From Nemertoderma westbladi (Eukaryota; Xenacoelomorpha; Nemertodermatida; Nemertodermatidae): a DNA stretch of 64,000 nt. The first letter of the stretch is position 1. Every line of letters starts with the position of its first letter. The position numbers and the translations under genes are program-made. The DNA is taken from contig JAUCBJ010009048.1 of the NCBI GenBank assembly GCA_032718475.1, positions 62,001 through 126,000 of the forward strand, read 5' to 3'. A model generated the notes under the pieces. It ran no database searches and was not told where the DNA came from. It was given only the letters and a program-made list of their open reading frames with translations. Positions 1-11,117 of the stretch are shown piece by piece.

Positions 1-519
1 TTATTTTCGGTAAAATATACTTATCATTCGAGGTTAAGACCCCTAGATCCCTTCCTATAATAATTGTATAATAACAAACACCTCGAAAAATACAGCTTGC
101 CAACACATTGTTACTATCAATAATAAAAATATTTCGAATATCGCACATCGAATCTTTCCTAACATTTTTATTCAACAACTACAGTAGATACTACTGTAAT
201 TGATAAATAGTCGCGTTTACAATTTTCCGATACACCCAAGAGGTTTGAAGCCATTTTGTGGTTATACATACATACAAACATACATATGTTGTATGTATGT
301 ATGTATAATATTGACTATTAAGCATGAAAAACAAATGCACTACAAATTAAAAAATTTAGATAACAATTACAGTGAAACAAAGGAATAAATTGAATAAGTA
401 CAGTAAAACAGTAGACGTGTAAGAAATAACTAATAGTCAAAGAAAATAATGTTTATATTGGGTTAAATATAATTAATAGTGAATTTAGGTATAAATAAGT
501 TATGCATTGTGAAGAAATA
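1..519. other. AT-rich intergenic sequence, no gene seen
   Basis: The stretch has no credible coding region. The only open frame (about 62 codons near 200-388) is low complexity and crosses a microsatellite. I see no RNA gene or transposon end before the LINE that follows. Confidence 0.5.
264..306. repeat. Inverted ACAT/ATGT microsatellite
   Basis: Runs of tacatacatac are followed by gtatgtatgtat, so the two halves are complementary and could form a short cruciform around acatatgt. This is a simple repeat with no further meaning visible. Confidence 0.75.
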
Positions 520-664
520 ACATACGTTAACATATAAATAGTATACTAAGTGATATTATTAATGAAACTTATCTTGTATATAAGGTTGGTACCTACTGAC
601 CTACTGCTGTACCTACTGCTGTACTGCAATATCTGCTGTCAGGCTGTGGTTTTCGAGGCGTGGT

Positions 665-1807
665 ATGGCCTCAGGTTCCACCTCTGCTGCGATTTGTACT
701 AAGAAGCACTGTCTTCATATAAAGAATGACGTTTTGGCGTATCTTTGGACATCTCACATTAAGGGTTACACGAGAGATAGCACCGTGGCTATAGTCCAAT
801 CATGGCCGAAGTTTTCAGACGCTACTCTTAAAGAGGCTAAACAGGTTATTATTAATCTGATCCCTACATCTGATAGAAACAAGGCGAAACAGGGGTTTGT
901 CAAATCTCGACAAAGTGGCGATTCTCTGCGACGTCTATTAATTCAAGATATTCTGGATATCTTCGATTACCCAGGATATGTTGAAGCTAACAGCTCGGAA
1001 GAGCTTGTAACTGAGTTTATCCCAAGCGATATTACGGTCCTTCCGCCGTTTTCCCTGTGCGAGTCAGATACTGCGCTGCTTCTGCACATGGTGAGCCGTC
1101 TTCAGGATCGTTTAGCGATCGTAGAGGGAATCTGTACTCCGCAGAACCCATCGGTTCCTACGACAACGGCCTTGACGAGGACGAACAGTTTGATCGGTCC
1201 AGTTGCCAATAATAGTCAGAAAACTTACTCGGATGCTGCCCGTAGTGGGGGACCTGTGGGTGCACCTCGTAACGTTACAGCTGACGTCATTGTCTGTCCC
1301 ACGGACGACGATTCCAATAACGGTTTCATAGTTGTTGGCCACGATGGGCGCCATCGCCCAATTAAACCCCCAAGGGCGGCTGCTGGTACTACGGTATCTG
1401 CAAAATCGGGACCATCTCACAACCAGCAACTCTCAAGGAAGTATATTCGCAGGAAATTCGTACAGGGTTCTTCTCAGACTACGGCATTTCCTACTTTTCA
1501 ACCCATAAGGAAGCTCTACCTTACTGGGTGTGGACCAGATGTAGAGGCATCTGTCATCGAGAAGTACGTCAAGGAATCGTTTGATTTTTCCATCACCGCT
1601 GAGCGCATTAACCGGGAGAGTAACCAAGCCTCGTTTATTCTCAGCTGCTCTAACGACACCGATCGTGATCGACTTATGGATGGTTCCTCCTGGCCACGGA
1701 ATGCAAGAATTAATAAATATTTCCCACCCAGGTTTTCTGGTACTAGGGAAGGCCGGGTCTCAGAGAGAGTTTCAGATGGAGCTTCGGCTACATCTGCTAA
1801 TATTTAA
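665..1807 (+). CDS. LINE A ORF1 protein (gag-like, nucleic-acid-binding)
   Basis: The 380-residue protein precedes an endonuclease/RT frame in the same orientation, which is the position of LINE ORF1, the protein that coats the RNA. Its start ATG is the first in the frame. The N-terminal part (about 1-100) is Lys/Arg-rich and the middle (about 150-270) is Ser/Thr/Pro-rich and probably disordered. The C-terminal part (about 280-360), from KLYLTGCGPD to YFPPRF, has the alternating beta/alpha look of an RRM-like ORF1 domain, including a SSWPRNARI segment like the WP-x-G-x-x-VR motif of related ORF1s; LINE B at 29277-29738 has a similar ending. No zinc knuckle is visible. Function is inferred from position and this resemblance. 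Confidence 0.75.
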   Translation: MASGSTSAAICTKKHCLHIKNDVLAYLWTSHIKGYTRDSTVAIVQSWPKFSDATLKEAKQVIINLIPTSDRNKAKQGFVKSRQSGDSLRRLLIQDILDIFDYPGYVEANSSEELVTEFIPSDITVLPPFSLCESDTALLLHMVSRLQDRLAIVEGICTPQNPSVPTTTALTRTNSLIGPVANNSQKTYSDAARSGGPVGAPRNVTADVIVCPTDDDSNNGFIVVGHDGRHRPIKPPRAAAGTTVSAKSGPSHNQQLSRKYIRRKFVQGSSQTTAFPTFQPIRKLYLTGCGPDVEASVIEKYVKESFDFSITAERINRESNQASFILSCSNDTDRDRLMDGSSWPRNARINKYFPPRFSGTREGRVSERVSDGASATSANI

Positions 1808-2021
1808 ATGCAGTTATCATCTCGATATGCCCAGTTGGTTTCTTTATAATTACATACACTTGTTTTTTTATAAGTTTCCTTCATTTGCAATTCACTTGTA
1901 GATAAATATTTTCCGGTATATGATATATATATATATAATTTTTGCCTACTTTTACTAATTATGGTTTTTGTGTTTTTTGCAATTTTTACATTTGTATATA
2001 TAATCTATTTAACAACTAACA

Positions 2022-4853
2022 ATGGAGTCTCATATTCTGAAGATAGCTAGTTATAATTGTAATTCAGTCCGTAGAGTGGAGTCTTGTGCATTCATTAAAG
2101 ACATGTGTAACACGGGCTGTGACATAGTATTACTTCAAGAAACGATGGTTCCTAAACAGGAACTTTCGTTATTTATGGATATCCATCCTAATTTTTTGGG
2201 CAGAGGGTTCTCTACTACAGACTACGCTGATGGGCTCTTACGTGGTAGAATTAAGGGTGGCTTGGCGTTTCTGTGGAAGAGGTCTATTGCCCATGCATTT
2301 AATGTTGTTGATTTTAACGATGATAGAATTCTTGGTGCTACAATTAAGATTAACAATAATGATACTCTTCTTATTTTGAATGTGTATTTACCATACGAAT
2401 GTCCTGATAACTGTGAAGCTTACAGTGTATGCTTAGGTAATCTGAAATCCTATATTGAGACGGAATCGTTCTCCCATTGCTGTGTACTAGGCGATTTCAA
2501 TGCCGATCCCTCACGTACTTTTTTTAAGGAACTGGTGCAGTGGTGCGAAGGGATTGATTTTATTATTGCTGATATTAATGTACTCCCTAATAACTCATTT
2601 ACTTATGTAAGTGATGCTCATGGCTCTACATCTTGGTTGGATCACATTTTGTGCTCTGTTCCCACTATGTCCTTTATTAATTTAATTTATGTAAACTATG
2701 ATTTGTCTGTGCGGGATCATATGCCTATATGTATGGAATTTAACGTAACGGTTATTACGCCGCCTACTGGCATTACTGATGCAAATGACTTACATAAAAA
2801 AGTACACTGTCAACATTTTGACTGGTCACATACCACGAAGAATAACTTACATAGCTACTGTAGTAGTGTTCACCGTATGCTTGATGACGTCATTGACTAT
2901 GACTTACTGTCCTGTCACGACTCTAAGTGTGCAAATCACCGTGAGGCTATTGACAGCTTATACGACAAATTAGTTCGGGCCTTAACAGCTTCATCAAATG
3001 AATTTATAAAATCAACATCCGGGTCTTCATCTAACCGGCACATCCCGGGATGGAACGACCAGGTAAAAGAAAAATACAGTCAATCTCGAAACGCTTTCAA
3101 GCTTTGGCGTGAATGCGGTTCACCTAGGACTGGCCCTATTTTTCAAGAATACTTAAAAAGCAAAGCGCAGTTCAAGCTGGCTTTGAGACATTGTAAGCGC
3201 AATGAAAATAATATTCGTAATGAACGTATGGCGAAGGCCATGTTATCAGACCAGACGAAGGACTTCTGGACCCAAATTCGGACACACACTGCCGATAAAG
3301 TTCCCTTTCCAAACAAGGTTGATAATTGTGTTGGTGCAATTAATATTTGTAATATGTGGAAAGTTCATTTTGATCAGCTGTTTAACTGTGTAAATGATGA
3401 TTCCGAACGTGATTACGTTAATAATTATATTAATGCTAATATAAGTGTAGATATCCCAATGGTCTCTGACCGTGAAGTCTTAGATGCTGTATTTAGCCTA
3501 CCTACCGGTAAAGCCAGTGGCCCGGACGGGCTATGTGCAGAGCATTTTATTGAGGGTTGTAGCAAGACCCTAATTAATACTTTAGCTGTTTTAATTAATG
3601 CTATGCTGTCTCATGGCTATATGCCTCAAAGTATGATTGGTTCCACGGTTCTTCCTCTTATTAAGGATAGAACTGCGGATATTACCAATAAGGACAACTA
3701 TAGAGGTATTTCTCTTGGTGCAGTTCTAGGAAAGATTGTTGAGAAAATAATTCTAAATCGGTGTATTGACCGTTTGCAAACTTCAGCGAACCAGTTTGGA
3801 TTCAAATCCAATTCAGGTACGGAAACATGTATTTATTCTATTAAAGAAATAATTAATTACTATCTCTATCACAATACACCTATTTACATTTGCATGTTGG
3901 ACGCGTCGAAGGCGTTCGATCGTATAAATCACTTCAAACTTTTCCGTAAGTTACTAGACCGTGGAGTTCCAGTATATATTGTGCGGCTAATATCTTTTTG
4001 GTATAGGAACCAATATATGCGTATACTTTGGGATGGTGTTTTCTCTTCTAATTTTACAGTGTCTAACGGCACTAAACAAGGAGGTATATTAAGTCCTTAC
4101 TTTTTTAATTTATATGTAGATGATCTTAGTATATTATTAACCAACAGTGGTGTTGGCTGTAAAGTGGGTTCTTTACGAGTCAATCACATACTGTATGCAG
4201 ATGACCTTTGTTTGATCTCTACATCAATTTATGGTTTGCAAAATTTAGTTAACACCGCTGTTAAATTTGCCAACTGTCATTCAATGCTTTTCAATGTTAA
4301 AAAAACGAAATGTATATATTTTTTGCCGAAATCTCATTCAGGTATTCCGTTATGTAGAATCCGTTTATATGGTGCATATATTCCAATTGTTGATAATTTT
4401 AACTATTTAGGACATATTCTTCACTCTACTACTGACGATGATTACGACATAACTAAACAAATGCATTGCTTGTATGCCAGAGCAAATGTTTTAGTTAGGA
4501 AGTTCAGTACCGCTCCTTTACCGGTAAAAGTAACTCTTTTTCGGGCATATTGCACCCCTATATATTGTAACAGTCTGTGGAATGCTCATAACTATTCACA
4601 GATATGTTACAATAAGATTCGGGTGGCTTACAATAATTGTGCACGTTTTTTGTTTAATATTCCGCGGGTTACCGACGGTGAACCTACAAGTATGTCTCTA
4701 CAATTCGGAAGGTTAAACCTTCCAATGTTTTGCCATATTCGGTACCGTTCCAAACAAAGTTTATTGCGTAGAATTGACACAACTTGCAATTCTATTTTAC
4801 GTGAGATCTCGCGTATTTGTAGTATTAACTCAATATCACGTATTCTTTCTTAG
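2022..4853 (+). CDS. LINE A ORF2: EEP endonuclease plus reverse transcriptase
   Basis: This 943-residue polyprotein would nick target DNA and copy the element RNA there. The endonuclease (about 5-245) has ASYNCNSV, LLQET, GDFNAD at about 157-162, SWLDHIL and the RDHMPI ending of exonuclease-endonuclease-phosphatase enzymes. A linker (about 250-500) includes the PTGKASGPDG segment typical just before LINE RTs. The RT has NYRGISL, NQFGFK, LDASKAFDRI, GTKQGGILSP and the catalytic YADD at 725-728. The C-terminal region (about 800-943) has no clear zinc knuckle and no RNase H. No stop or frameshift interrupts the frame. Confidence 0.93.
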   Translation: MESHILKIASYNCNSVRRVESCAFIKDMCNTGCDIVLLQETMVPKQELSLFMDIHPNFLGRGFSTTDYADGLLRGRIKGGLAFLWKRSIAHAFNVVDFNDDRILGATIKINNNDTLLILNVYLPYECPDNCEAYSVCLGNLKSYIETESFSHCCVLGDFNADPSRTFFKELVQWCEGIDFIIADINVLPNNSFTYVSDAHGSTSWLDHILCSVPTMSFINLIYVNYDLSVRDHMPICMEFNVTVITPPTGITDANDLHKKVHCQHFDWSHTTKNNLHSYCSSVHRMLDDVIDYDLLSCHDSKCANHREAIDSLYDKLVRALTASSNEFIKSTSGSSSNRHIPGWNDQVKEKYSQSRNAFKLWRECGSPRTGPIFQEYLKSKAQFKLALRHCKRNENNIRNERMAKAMLSDQTKDFWTQIRTHTADKVPFPNKVDNCVGAINICNMWKVHFDQLFNCVNDDSERDYVNNYINANISVDIPMVSDREVLDAVFSLPTGKASGPDGLCAEHFIEGCSKTLINTLAVLINAMLSHGYMPQSMIGSTVLPLIKDRTADITNKDNYRGISLGAVLGKIVEKIILNRCIDRLQTSANQFGFKSNSGTETCIYSIKEIINYYLYHNTPIYICMLDASKAFDRINHFKLFRKLLDRGVPVYIVRLISFWYRNQYMRILWDGVFSSNFTVSNGTKQGGILSPYFFNLYVDDLSILLTNSGVGCKVGSLRVNHILYADDLCLISTSIYGLQNLVNTAVKFANCHSMLFNVKKTKCIYFLPKSHSGIPLCRIRLYGAYIPIVDNFNYLGHILHSTTDDDYDITKQMHCLYARANVLVRKFSTAPLPVKVTLFRAYCTPIYCNSLWNAHNYSQICYNKIRVAYNNCARFLFNIPRVTDGEPTSMSLQFGRLNLPMFCHIRYRSKQSLLRRIDTTCNSILREISRICSINSISRILS

Positions 4854-4978
4854 GTATGATTTCAGTGACCTACTTACTCATACTCTGTGCTTGATTTGTT
4901 GTGTGCTTGTTTTACTCGTTTTTATGGGCTAAGGCCTGGATTAAAGGTAATAATAATAATAATATAAATTACATACGT

Positions 4979-5222
4979 GAAAATATATTTATGAAAGTAC
5001 GGTATACAGTAATTATATTTCAAACATTAATTATATAAATAAATTATATCGTATAAATAAATTACGCTTTTTTAAGCCCTTATATAGAGATATAAATAGT
5101 TTGTACAGTATAAATATATTACATGTTAATTGGTATATTAATATATTATAAAATAGATATTATAATATTGAAAGTAATAAATATATTGTATAAGTACAGT
5201 ATATAAATTTATGAAAGTAAAT
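4979..5222. other. AT-rich spacer, no gene
   Basis: The sequence is made of short repeats of ataaat and tatatt between the LINE A tail and the 50-bp satellite. I see no feature in it. Confidence 0.4.
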
Positions 5223-5969
5223 ACGGTGTCAGATTAATAAGTTTGTTATAGTCGTACGTACAGTAGTACAACGGTGTCAGATTAATAAGTTTGTTATGGG
5301 CCGGTACGTACAGTAGTACAACGGTGTCAGATTAATAAGTTTGTTATGGGCCGGTACGTACAGTAGTACAACGGTGTCAGATTAATAAGTTTGTTATGGA
5401 CCGGTACGTACAGCAGTACAACGGTGTCAGATTAATAAGTTTGTTATGGGCCGGTACGTACAGTAGTACAACGGTGTCAGATTAATAAGTTTGTTATAGG
5501 CCGGTACGTACAGTAGTACAACGGTGTCAGATTAATAAGTTTGTTATGGGCCGGTACGTACAGTAGTACAACGGTGTCAGATTAATAAGTTTGTTATGGG
5601 CCGGTACGTACAGTAGTACAACGGTGTCAGATTAATAAGTTTGTTATAGGCCGGTACGTACAGTAGTACAACGGTGTCAGATTAATAAGTTTGTTATGGG
5701 CCGGTACGTACAGTAGTACAACGGTGTCAGATTAATAAGTTTGTTATGGGCCGGTACGTACAGTAGTACAACGGTGTCAGATTAATAAGTTTGTTATAGG
5801 TCGGTACGTACAGTAGTACAATGGTGTCAGATTAATAAGTTTGTTATGGGCCGGTACGTACAGTAGTACAACGGTGTCAGATTAATAAGTTTGTTATAGG
5901 CCGGTACGTACAGTAGTACAACGGTGTCAGATTAATAAGTTTGTTATGGGCCGGTACGTACAGTAGTAG
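5223..5969. repeat. 50-bp tandem satellite, 15 copies
   Basis: The 10-mer acggtgtcag (one copy atggtgtcag) recurs at 5223, 5271 and then every 50 bases up to 5921, giving 15 copies. The first unit is 48 bp. Each unit runs acggtgtcag, attaataagt, ttgttatggg, ccggtacgta, cagtagtaca and contains the palindrome gtacgtac. Copies differ at only a few positions (mainly ggg/agg/gga before the ccgg), so the array is homogeneous and young or actively homogenised. No coding potential. Confidence 0.95.
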
Positions 5970-6009
5970 AATAATTAATTTAAACAGTACGTAAAAGGTT
6001 TCAAAGATA

Positions 6010-8655
6010 CACTAAACAATCGTATTAGTTTCACGGGGTTCCGGGTTAGGTGGCATTGCTTTAATGTTTTTCGGACGTGATTTAGTTTCGATATATAAGT
6101 GGGAGGAGTGCCCGTGATGTTGTTAAATATTTCTGAGACTGAGTGGGGGTTTTTTGCTCCGAGAAAATCTTGACGGGAGGCAGAATAATTGGGGATTTGA
6201 AGGAGATAATGTTCTTCGTCTTCAACAGTGCCTCAGGTACAGAGACGTTTGTCACGAGGACGAGGTGTCCTTGAGTATCTTCCTTTCTCTATCTTTAGTT
6301 CGTGAGAACTCGTACACAAACGTGCGTATGCTGTGATGTCTCCCGATGAGTACATTTGGCCGTAGGCCGTTGGTCTTGTTAGCGTTGGGTTTATTTGGAG
6401 GTAGGTTATATATTTGGATTTGCCATTATCTGCTTTCTTGGTAATTGATACTCTTAACGAATTCATTATCTCAGATTCTGCTTTTGTGGCGTCTAGTGTT
6501 TGAGCACATGATACTAGAGAATCTACAAATAGGGGTGCAGCATTGCTTTTGTCTAATAGCAAGGATAGTAGAGGGTCGTCTGTAGTATCTCCATCTCCCT
6601 CTAAAATGTGTTTTATTAACTTGGCAGTTCGGGTTTTAATGACAGAAGTAATAGTTGGACGACCGAGTTCTATATAAACAAGTTCCCTAGATGTGGAGGG
6701 TTTTAGACCAAGTATGGTTTTTAGAACTTTCCTATATTGAATTTCAATCTAGATAAGTTGATGTTGCCCCAGGCTTCGCAATTGTATAATATTCAATTTG
6801 TGAGACATGCATGCATCAAGGACTTTTTCTTTGACTTTTAGGGGGGGCGTAAACATTTTCTCTGAGAAATGCGTAGAATTTTATGAAGTGTTTCTGTCTT
6901 CTTTTGATGTCGAGCATAAACATGTCTGTGAGTTTACCGGAAGCGCAGAGACCGGAACCAAGATAAACTTCAGCTGGAGATTGATAGATGCGACCACATT
7001 GCAAAGTGAAACGGTTGGTTTGATTGAATATAATTTTATTTAGGGCCAGTACAGCACATTTTTTAGGGTTGCGTTTAATGAAATTATCGTTGCAGTATGT
7101 TTCCAGAGCCATAAGTTTATTTTCCGCGGACTGACGGTTGGATGCTAATAACAGTGTGTCATAGGCGTGAATTAATATGAGGGTATTGTTGATGATTTCC
7201 TCAAGAGTAAAATCTTTTGAATATAGCAATGAGTCGAATTGTGTAGAGTATAATAAGAATAGGACTATACGGGGCACTTGCTTTATTCCACTAAGGAGCA
7301 TGAATATTTCCGAAAAATCGCCATTGTGGTGAGTGGCTGCAGTCGTGTTAGTGTACAATTTACACTAACATAGCCATTAGTGCAGTGTGTAATACGATGC
7401 CACATCCAAGTTTGGCTAATTTTGTGAATAGAATTCGACGACTTATTTTGTCAAAATCGGTTAGTATTACGTATAAATCTTGTTTGCGTTGCTTTGCGAT
7501 GACTACTAGAAGGATACGTACTTAAAGAACATGTAAAATACAACTGCGACCTTTTCGGAATGCTCTTTGTGCTTTGGGGATGCGAAACCAGTTTGTTGGT
7601 GATTCTGGTACAGAGAATGGCGTCATATAGTTTGGCTAGTAATGGAAGCAATGATAATCCCCTTATAAAGTTGGGAATTTATAATTTCCCCTTTTTTGGT
7701 AATCCTATTAGTAAGCTATACAAACAAGAAGGATAGGCTCCGAAACCACCCCTAAAAATTAAGTTAAATAAACATAAGATGTATGGATGTAACATTGGCA
7801 TGACATTCTGAAGGGTTTTGGCAGATATTCCGTCGGAACTGCTACTGGATTTATTTAATTTATTTGCTGCTTCTGATATTTCTTCCTCTGATATATCGCG
7901 GTCAAGATTGGCATTCGGGAGGGAAATAATGTTATCAAAGTCGCATTCTTTATAATCGATGTCGAAGTGGTTCTCAAAGTGCTCTGCTAGTGTATTTGCG
8001 GTTACTGACGATGCAGAGGATTCCGGATTTGCACTGAATCGATGTATCTTGCCCTTATAATCTATTTTCTTCCATAAAAGTCTTGAATCTTGTTCCTTTA
8101 AGCATTCAGTCCAAGTTTTGAGTTCGTTATTTGACCAGTTACTAAGGTACTTTTTATCTGTGCCACCCAGTGCGTTAAATGGGGAATTTAAAACATTATT
8201 AATATTATCCTCTATATGTATCCTCCCACGTAATAGACTCGATATAGCTGATGATTATAAGGCTGATTGAAGTGCGTTTGCAAGAGTAATGGAGGTCATG
8301 TCAGATATTGATTGTAGTGGAGGTAAGAGTCTTGGTAGAATTTTCTGCATTGCTACTATATCTATTAGTTCGTGATGGAAGCTAGGCTGTTTGCTATGGT
8401 TACAAGGGTCATTGTTAATATCTATTGCGCCGGATAACATTGTAAGGAGACTTACATTTGCTTCAATTTTGTACGAAATAGACAATGGGATATGGTCTGT
8501 TGTTATAGGCGGTTGATTTTGCAAAATATTAAGTTCCAGTTTGTCCAAGTCAGTATTGGAATTTTGCAAAGGCACCAATCCAGTTGTGCCTCCATCGTTA
8601 GTAGTAAACTCGTAGTCGTAAACTAAGTGATTAATAGGTATCATGTCATCATTAA
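6010..8655 (-). pseudogene. Decayed LINE, RT and C-terminal part (same family as LINE C)
   Basis: Reading the minus strand from right to left, broken frames match successive parts of the LINE at 36.85-41.5 kb. 8255-8651 carries the end of the endonuclease (TTDHIPLSIS, equivalent to SNHAPISLTL). About 7740-8250 holds the linker (SSSSDGISAKTLQNVMP). 7451-7651 and 6816-7358 hold RT remnants, with HAYDTLLLA where the polymerase box should be. 6233-6562 holds a C-terminal segment with LCTSSHELKIEKGRY, equivalent to RLSSHNLRIERDRW. Many frameshifts and stops show it is long dead. The left edge near 6010 is approximate. Confidence 0.8.
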
Positions 8656-10243
8656 CCCTATTAAACCCGGGGGGGGGGGGGGGTAAATATGACCCCATCC
8701 CGGTGGTTTTTTTTATTATAATTCTGAAACAAACGCAGTTGGGAATCTTAAATTTTATGACTTTTCCTAAAAATCTATTGTCGTCCTAGTAGTGAAAACC
8801 GTTTTCAAAAATATTGGGTAGTTTACGAGTTATAGCACCATTTTTTAACCCTACTTTTGGCACTTTTTTTTGAGACGTTTTTTGAAAATTACATTTCATT
8901 AAAATTTATTTTAAAATATTTTTGATTTACACCGGTTTTTTGGTGTTAGCAATTGGATGGAATTCATATAAATTGATTAAGAAATTTCAAACTTATTTTT
9001 TTCGACGGGTGCCAAATTTTGGTGCCAGCACCAAATTTTGAAATATGTCAATTTTATAAATTGATTGTTTGAAACTTGTTTTTTACGCAATTGGGGTTTT
9101 TGGGGGTTCTGGTTTCGATGAAATATATACGAGTTGCACCAAGCGTATCAAACATGTATTTTCCGGTGCTGTGTGCAAATTTTGGTGCTAGCACGAAATT
9201 TTGAAAATCCATTCAATAGATAAAATTGCTTGTGACAATTTATTTCTTGCATTTTAGAGGTTTATGGCTGTTCTGAATTCAATGGAATATATAATTATCG
9301 AACTAGACATCTCAAACTTGTATTTTTCGGAAGTGGGTGCAAAATCTGGTGCTAGCACCATATTTTGAAAACCATCAAATTTATCAATTGATTGTGTCAT
9401 CTTGTTTCTTGCGTTATACGGGTTTGTTAGGGTTCTGAATTCAATGGAATCAGTAAAAATGTCATAAAAGAGTTTTCAAACTTGTATTTTTCGCCGGTGG
9501 GTGAAAATTGTTGTGCCAGAACCAAATTTTGGAAAATGGGTAAATTGATCAGTAGATAGTATCATCTAGTTTCTTGCGTTATACGGGTTTATGAGGGTCC
9601 TGAATCCGATTGAATCAATAAAAACAGCACTGGACATAGCAAACTTGTACTTTTTGGTGATGGGTACGAAATTTGGTGCTAGCACCAAAATTTGCCAAAT
9701 TACGCCGAAAAATACAAGTAGCAATGATCTGGCATATTTGAAATGTATTCCATTAGAATCAGCGCCCTAGAAAACCTGAAAATGTGAATTTATAGCATCG
9801 TACTGTATAAGTAATTTAAAATTTTGTGTTCTAACTGAAGAAAAGTGCTGGTTACTTGTTTTTTACATTTTTTTCCTACGCATAGAGGACTAAACAGCTA
9901 TTTATGGTAAGCATATCATTTTTAAATATTTTCCAATGTATTTTGCGCCCCAGAAAACCTGTATTGAAAAACAATTAGCCGAAAAATGTAACTTTCAAAT
10001 GTTGTGAAAATTGTGCACTACTTGTAATTTTGGTGCTGCAATATTACCACCCCGGTACATTTTTTCGAAAATTTTTTTTTCGGTCGGATCCAGACTAGTG
10101 ATACCTACTACGCACAAACAAAAAATCAGACGTTTTCGTTAATATTTGTAGATTTTAGAGGGAAGGGTCAATATGACCCCCACCCCCCCCCCCCCCCCCC
10201 CCCCGGTATTTGTACAGCATTTTATAGCCCGGTACTAATAGGG
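8656..10243. mobile_element. piggyBac-like non-autonomous element (MITE) flanked by TTAA
   Basis: The element begins CCCTATTA at 8656 and ends TAATAGGG at 10243, exact 8-bp inverted ends, and is bordered on both sides by TTAA (8652-8655 and 10244-10247). TTAA targets and CCC-starting ends are hallmarks of piggyBac transposons. Each end then has a long homopolymer run: Gs at about 8669-8683 and Cs at about 10183-10204. No transposase frame exists inside, so it is non-autonomous. It lies inside the endonuclease region of the decayed minus-strand LINE, whose homologous segments resume on both sides. Confidence 0.85.
8890..9720. repeat. Internal ~163-bp tandem repeats with a palindromic core
   Basis: Near-palindromes of the form ttttggtgctagcaccaaaa recur near 9018, 9178, 9345, 9508 and 9670, about 160-167 bases apart, each preceded by a caaacttgtatttttcg-like segment. 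About five diverged copies make up the middle of the piggyBac-like element. They are non-coding. Confidence 0.75.
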
Positions 10244-10830
10244 TTAATAGACTCATGTCCTTGATTATGTTGAGCAATGTTGTGCCGTTGGTGTTTAATT
10301 TTTTCTCTCGGTTATGCGTAAATTTATAGGATGGACACACATCGTTCAAATTACCAAGTCTCGGGTTTAGTTCTCCTGTAATTATGGTGGGAAGGTTGTT
10401 GTAACTTTTCAAAATAAACTGGCTGATTAGGGAAGCAAAGTAGTGTTCTGTAAAGTACGGGGAGTCATATGGTGGGATATACATGAAAAGTAAAGACGAT
10501 CACGATCCATCTACTAAACGTAATTGAAAACAATCAGTATATAATGGTTCAACTGACAGAATTAAATGTTTCATTGATAAACAGTAAGAAATGGAGCAGC
10601 CACCAAGTAGGTAGAGCTCATTACAGTTTAAATCGGGAAAATTAACAGCATGGTAACCCTGTAAATTTAGATTACACTGGTTTTTTACAGTTTTGAGTTT
10701 CACAAAGAAATATTATATGAAAAATAAACAAAAACCGGTTTATATTCATGTTATTTAAAGTGTTAGTACCATTGATATTCCACGAAACAATGTTGAAGAC
10801 TTTTCTAAAAAACCGAGTTCGGTGTCTTCA
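10244..10830 (-). pseudogene. Decayed LINE, start of the endonuclease (continuation across the MITE)
   Basis: On the minus strand, about 10800-10750 reads VSWNING, the start motif of an EEP endonuclease. 10703-10500 follows the intact LINE C endonuclease (GYHAVNFPD against GWDIIPSAN). 10484-10248 gives YIPPYDSPYF, TGELNPRLGN and NIIKDMSL, matching YIPPSDSKYF and IGDLNSRIGN of the intact copy. The sequence then jumps to 8651 across the piggyBac-like insertion. Upstream, 10930-10820 reads as an open stretch ending in a stop that may be the end of ORF1. Stops and frameshifts make it non-functional. Confidence 0.78.
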
Positions 10831-11009
10831 AGCGGTCAACTTCAATGTCGTTCACATCCATACAAACATCCATCGGGTTTTTGCTGGCCTCAGCTTTAGA
10901 CAAAACTACCCAGTCTAAAAGACAGGTTCGTTATAAATAATGTAATATTGGATGCCTTGACTACAAGTAATACTGGTATGATTTAAAATATAACTGTTAA
11001 AATTTCGAA

Positions 11010-11015
11010 TTTATT
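11010..11015 (-). promoter_or_regulatory. Possible polyadenylation signal of the GPCR
   Basis: AATAAA on the minus strand lies about 100 bases after the GPCR stop codon, a plausible spacing. AT-rich sequence gives many chance matches, so this is weak. Confidence 0.3.
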
Positions 11016-11117
11016 AACATGAACAATATCGTTAACAATCTTATTCCAGAATATGAACCGGGCACAATTATAATTAACCCTGAGTCACAATCAATCCCGG
11101 AGTCACAATGGTGTAAC

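Larger units (their letters stand above)
528..4970 (+). mobile_element. Apparently intact non-LTR retrotransposon (LINE A)
   Basis: Two open, undamaged frames (ORF1 665-1807 and ORF2 2022-4853) are separated by a 214-base AT-rich spacer and followed by a short 3' UTR ending in (TAA)n at about 4948-4962. The 8-mer acatacgt occurs at 520-527 and again at 4971-4978, just outside the tail, and is a candidate target-site duplication that would set the ends. The two-ORF layout with an EEP endonuclease before the reverse transcriptase and a (TAA)n tail is typical of the CR1/L2/I-like groups; the exact clade is not assigned. The element shows no stop or frameshift and could be recently active. Confidence 0.85.

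Noticed and set aside
5223-5969. CRISPR-like array
   Set aside because: The 50-bp units are contiguous and have no unique spacers; the genome is eukaryotic.
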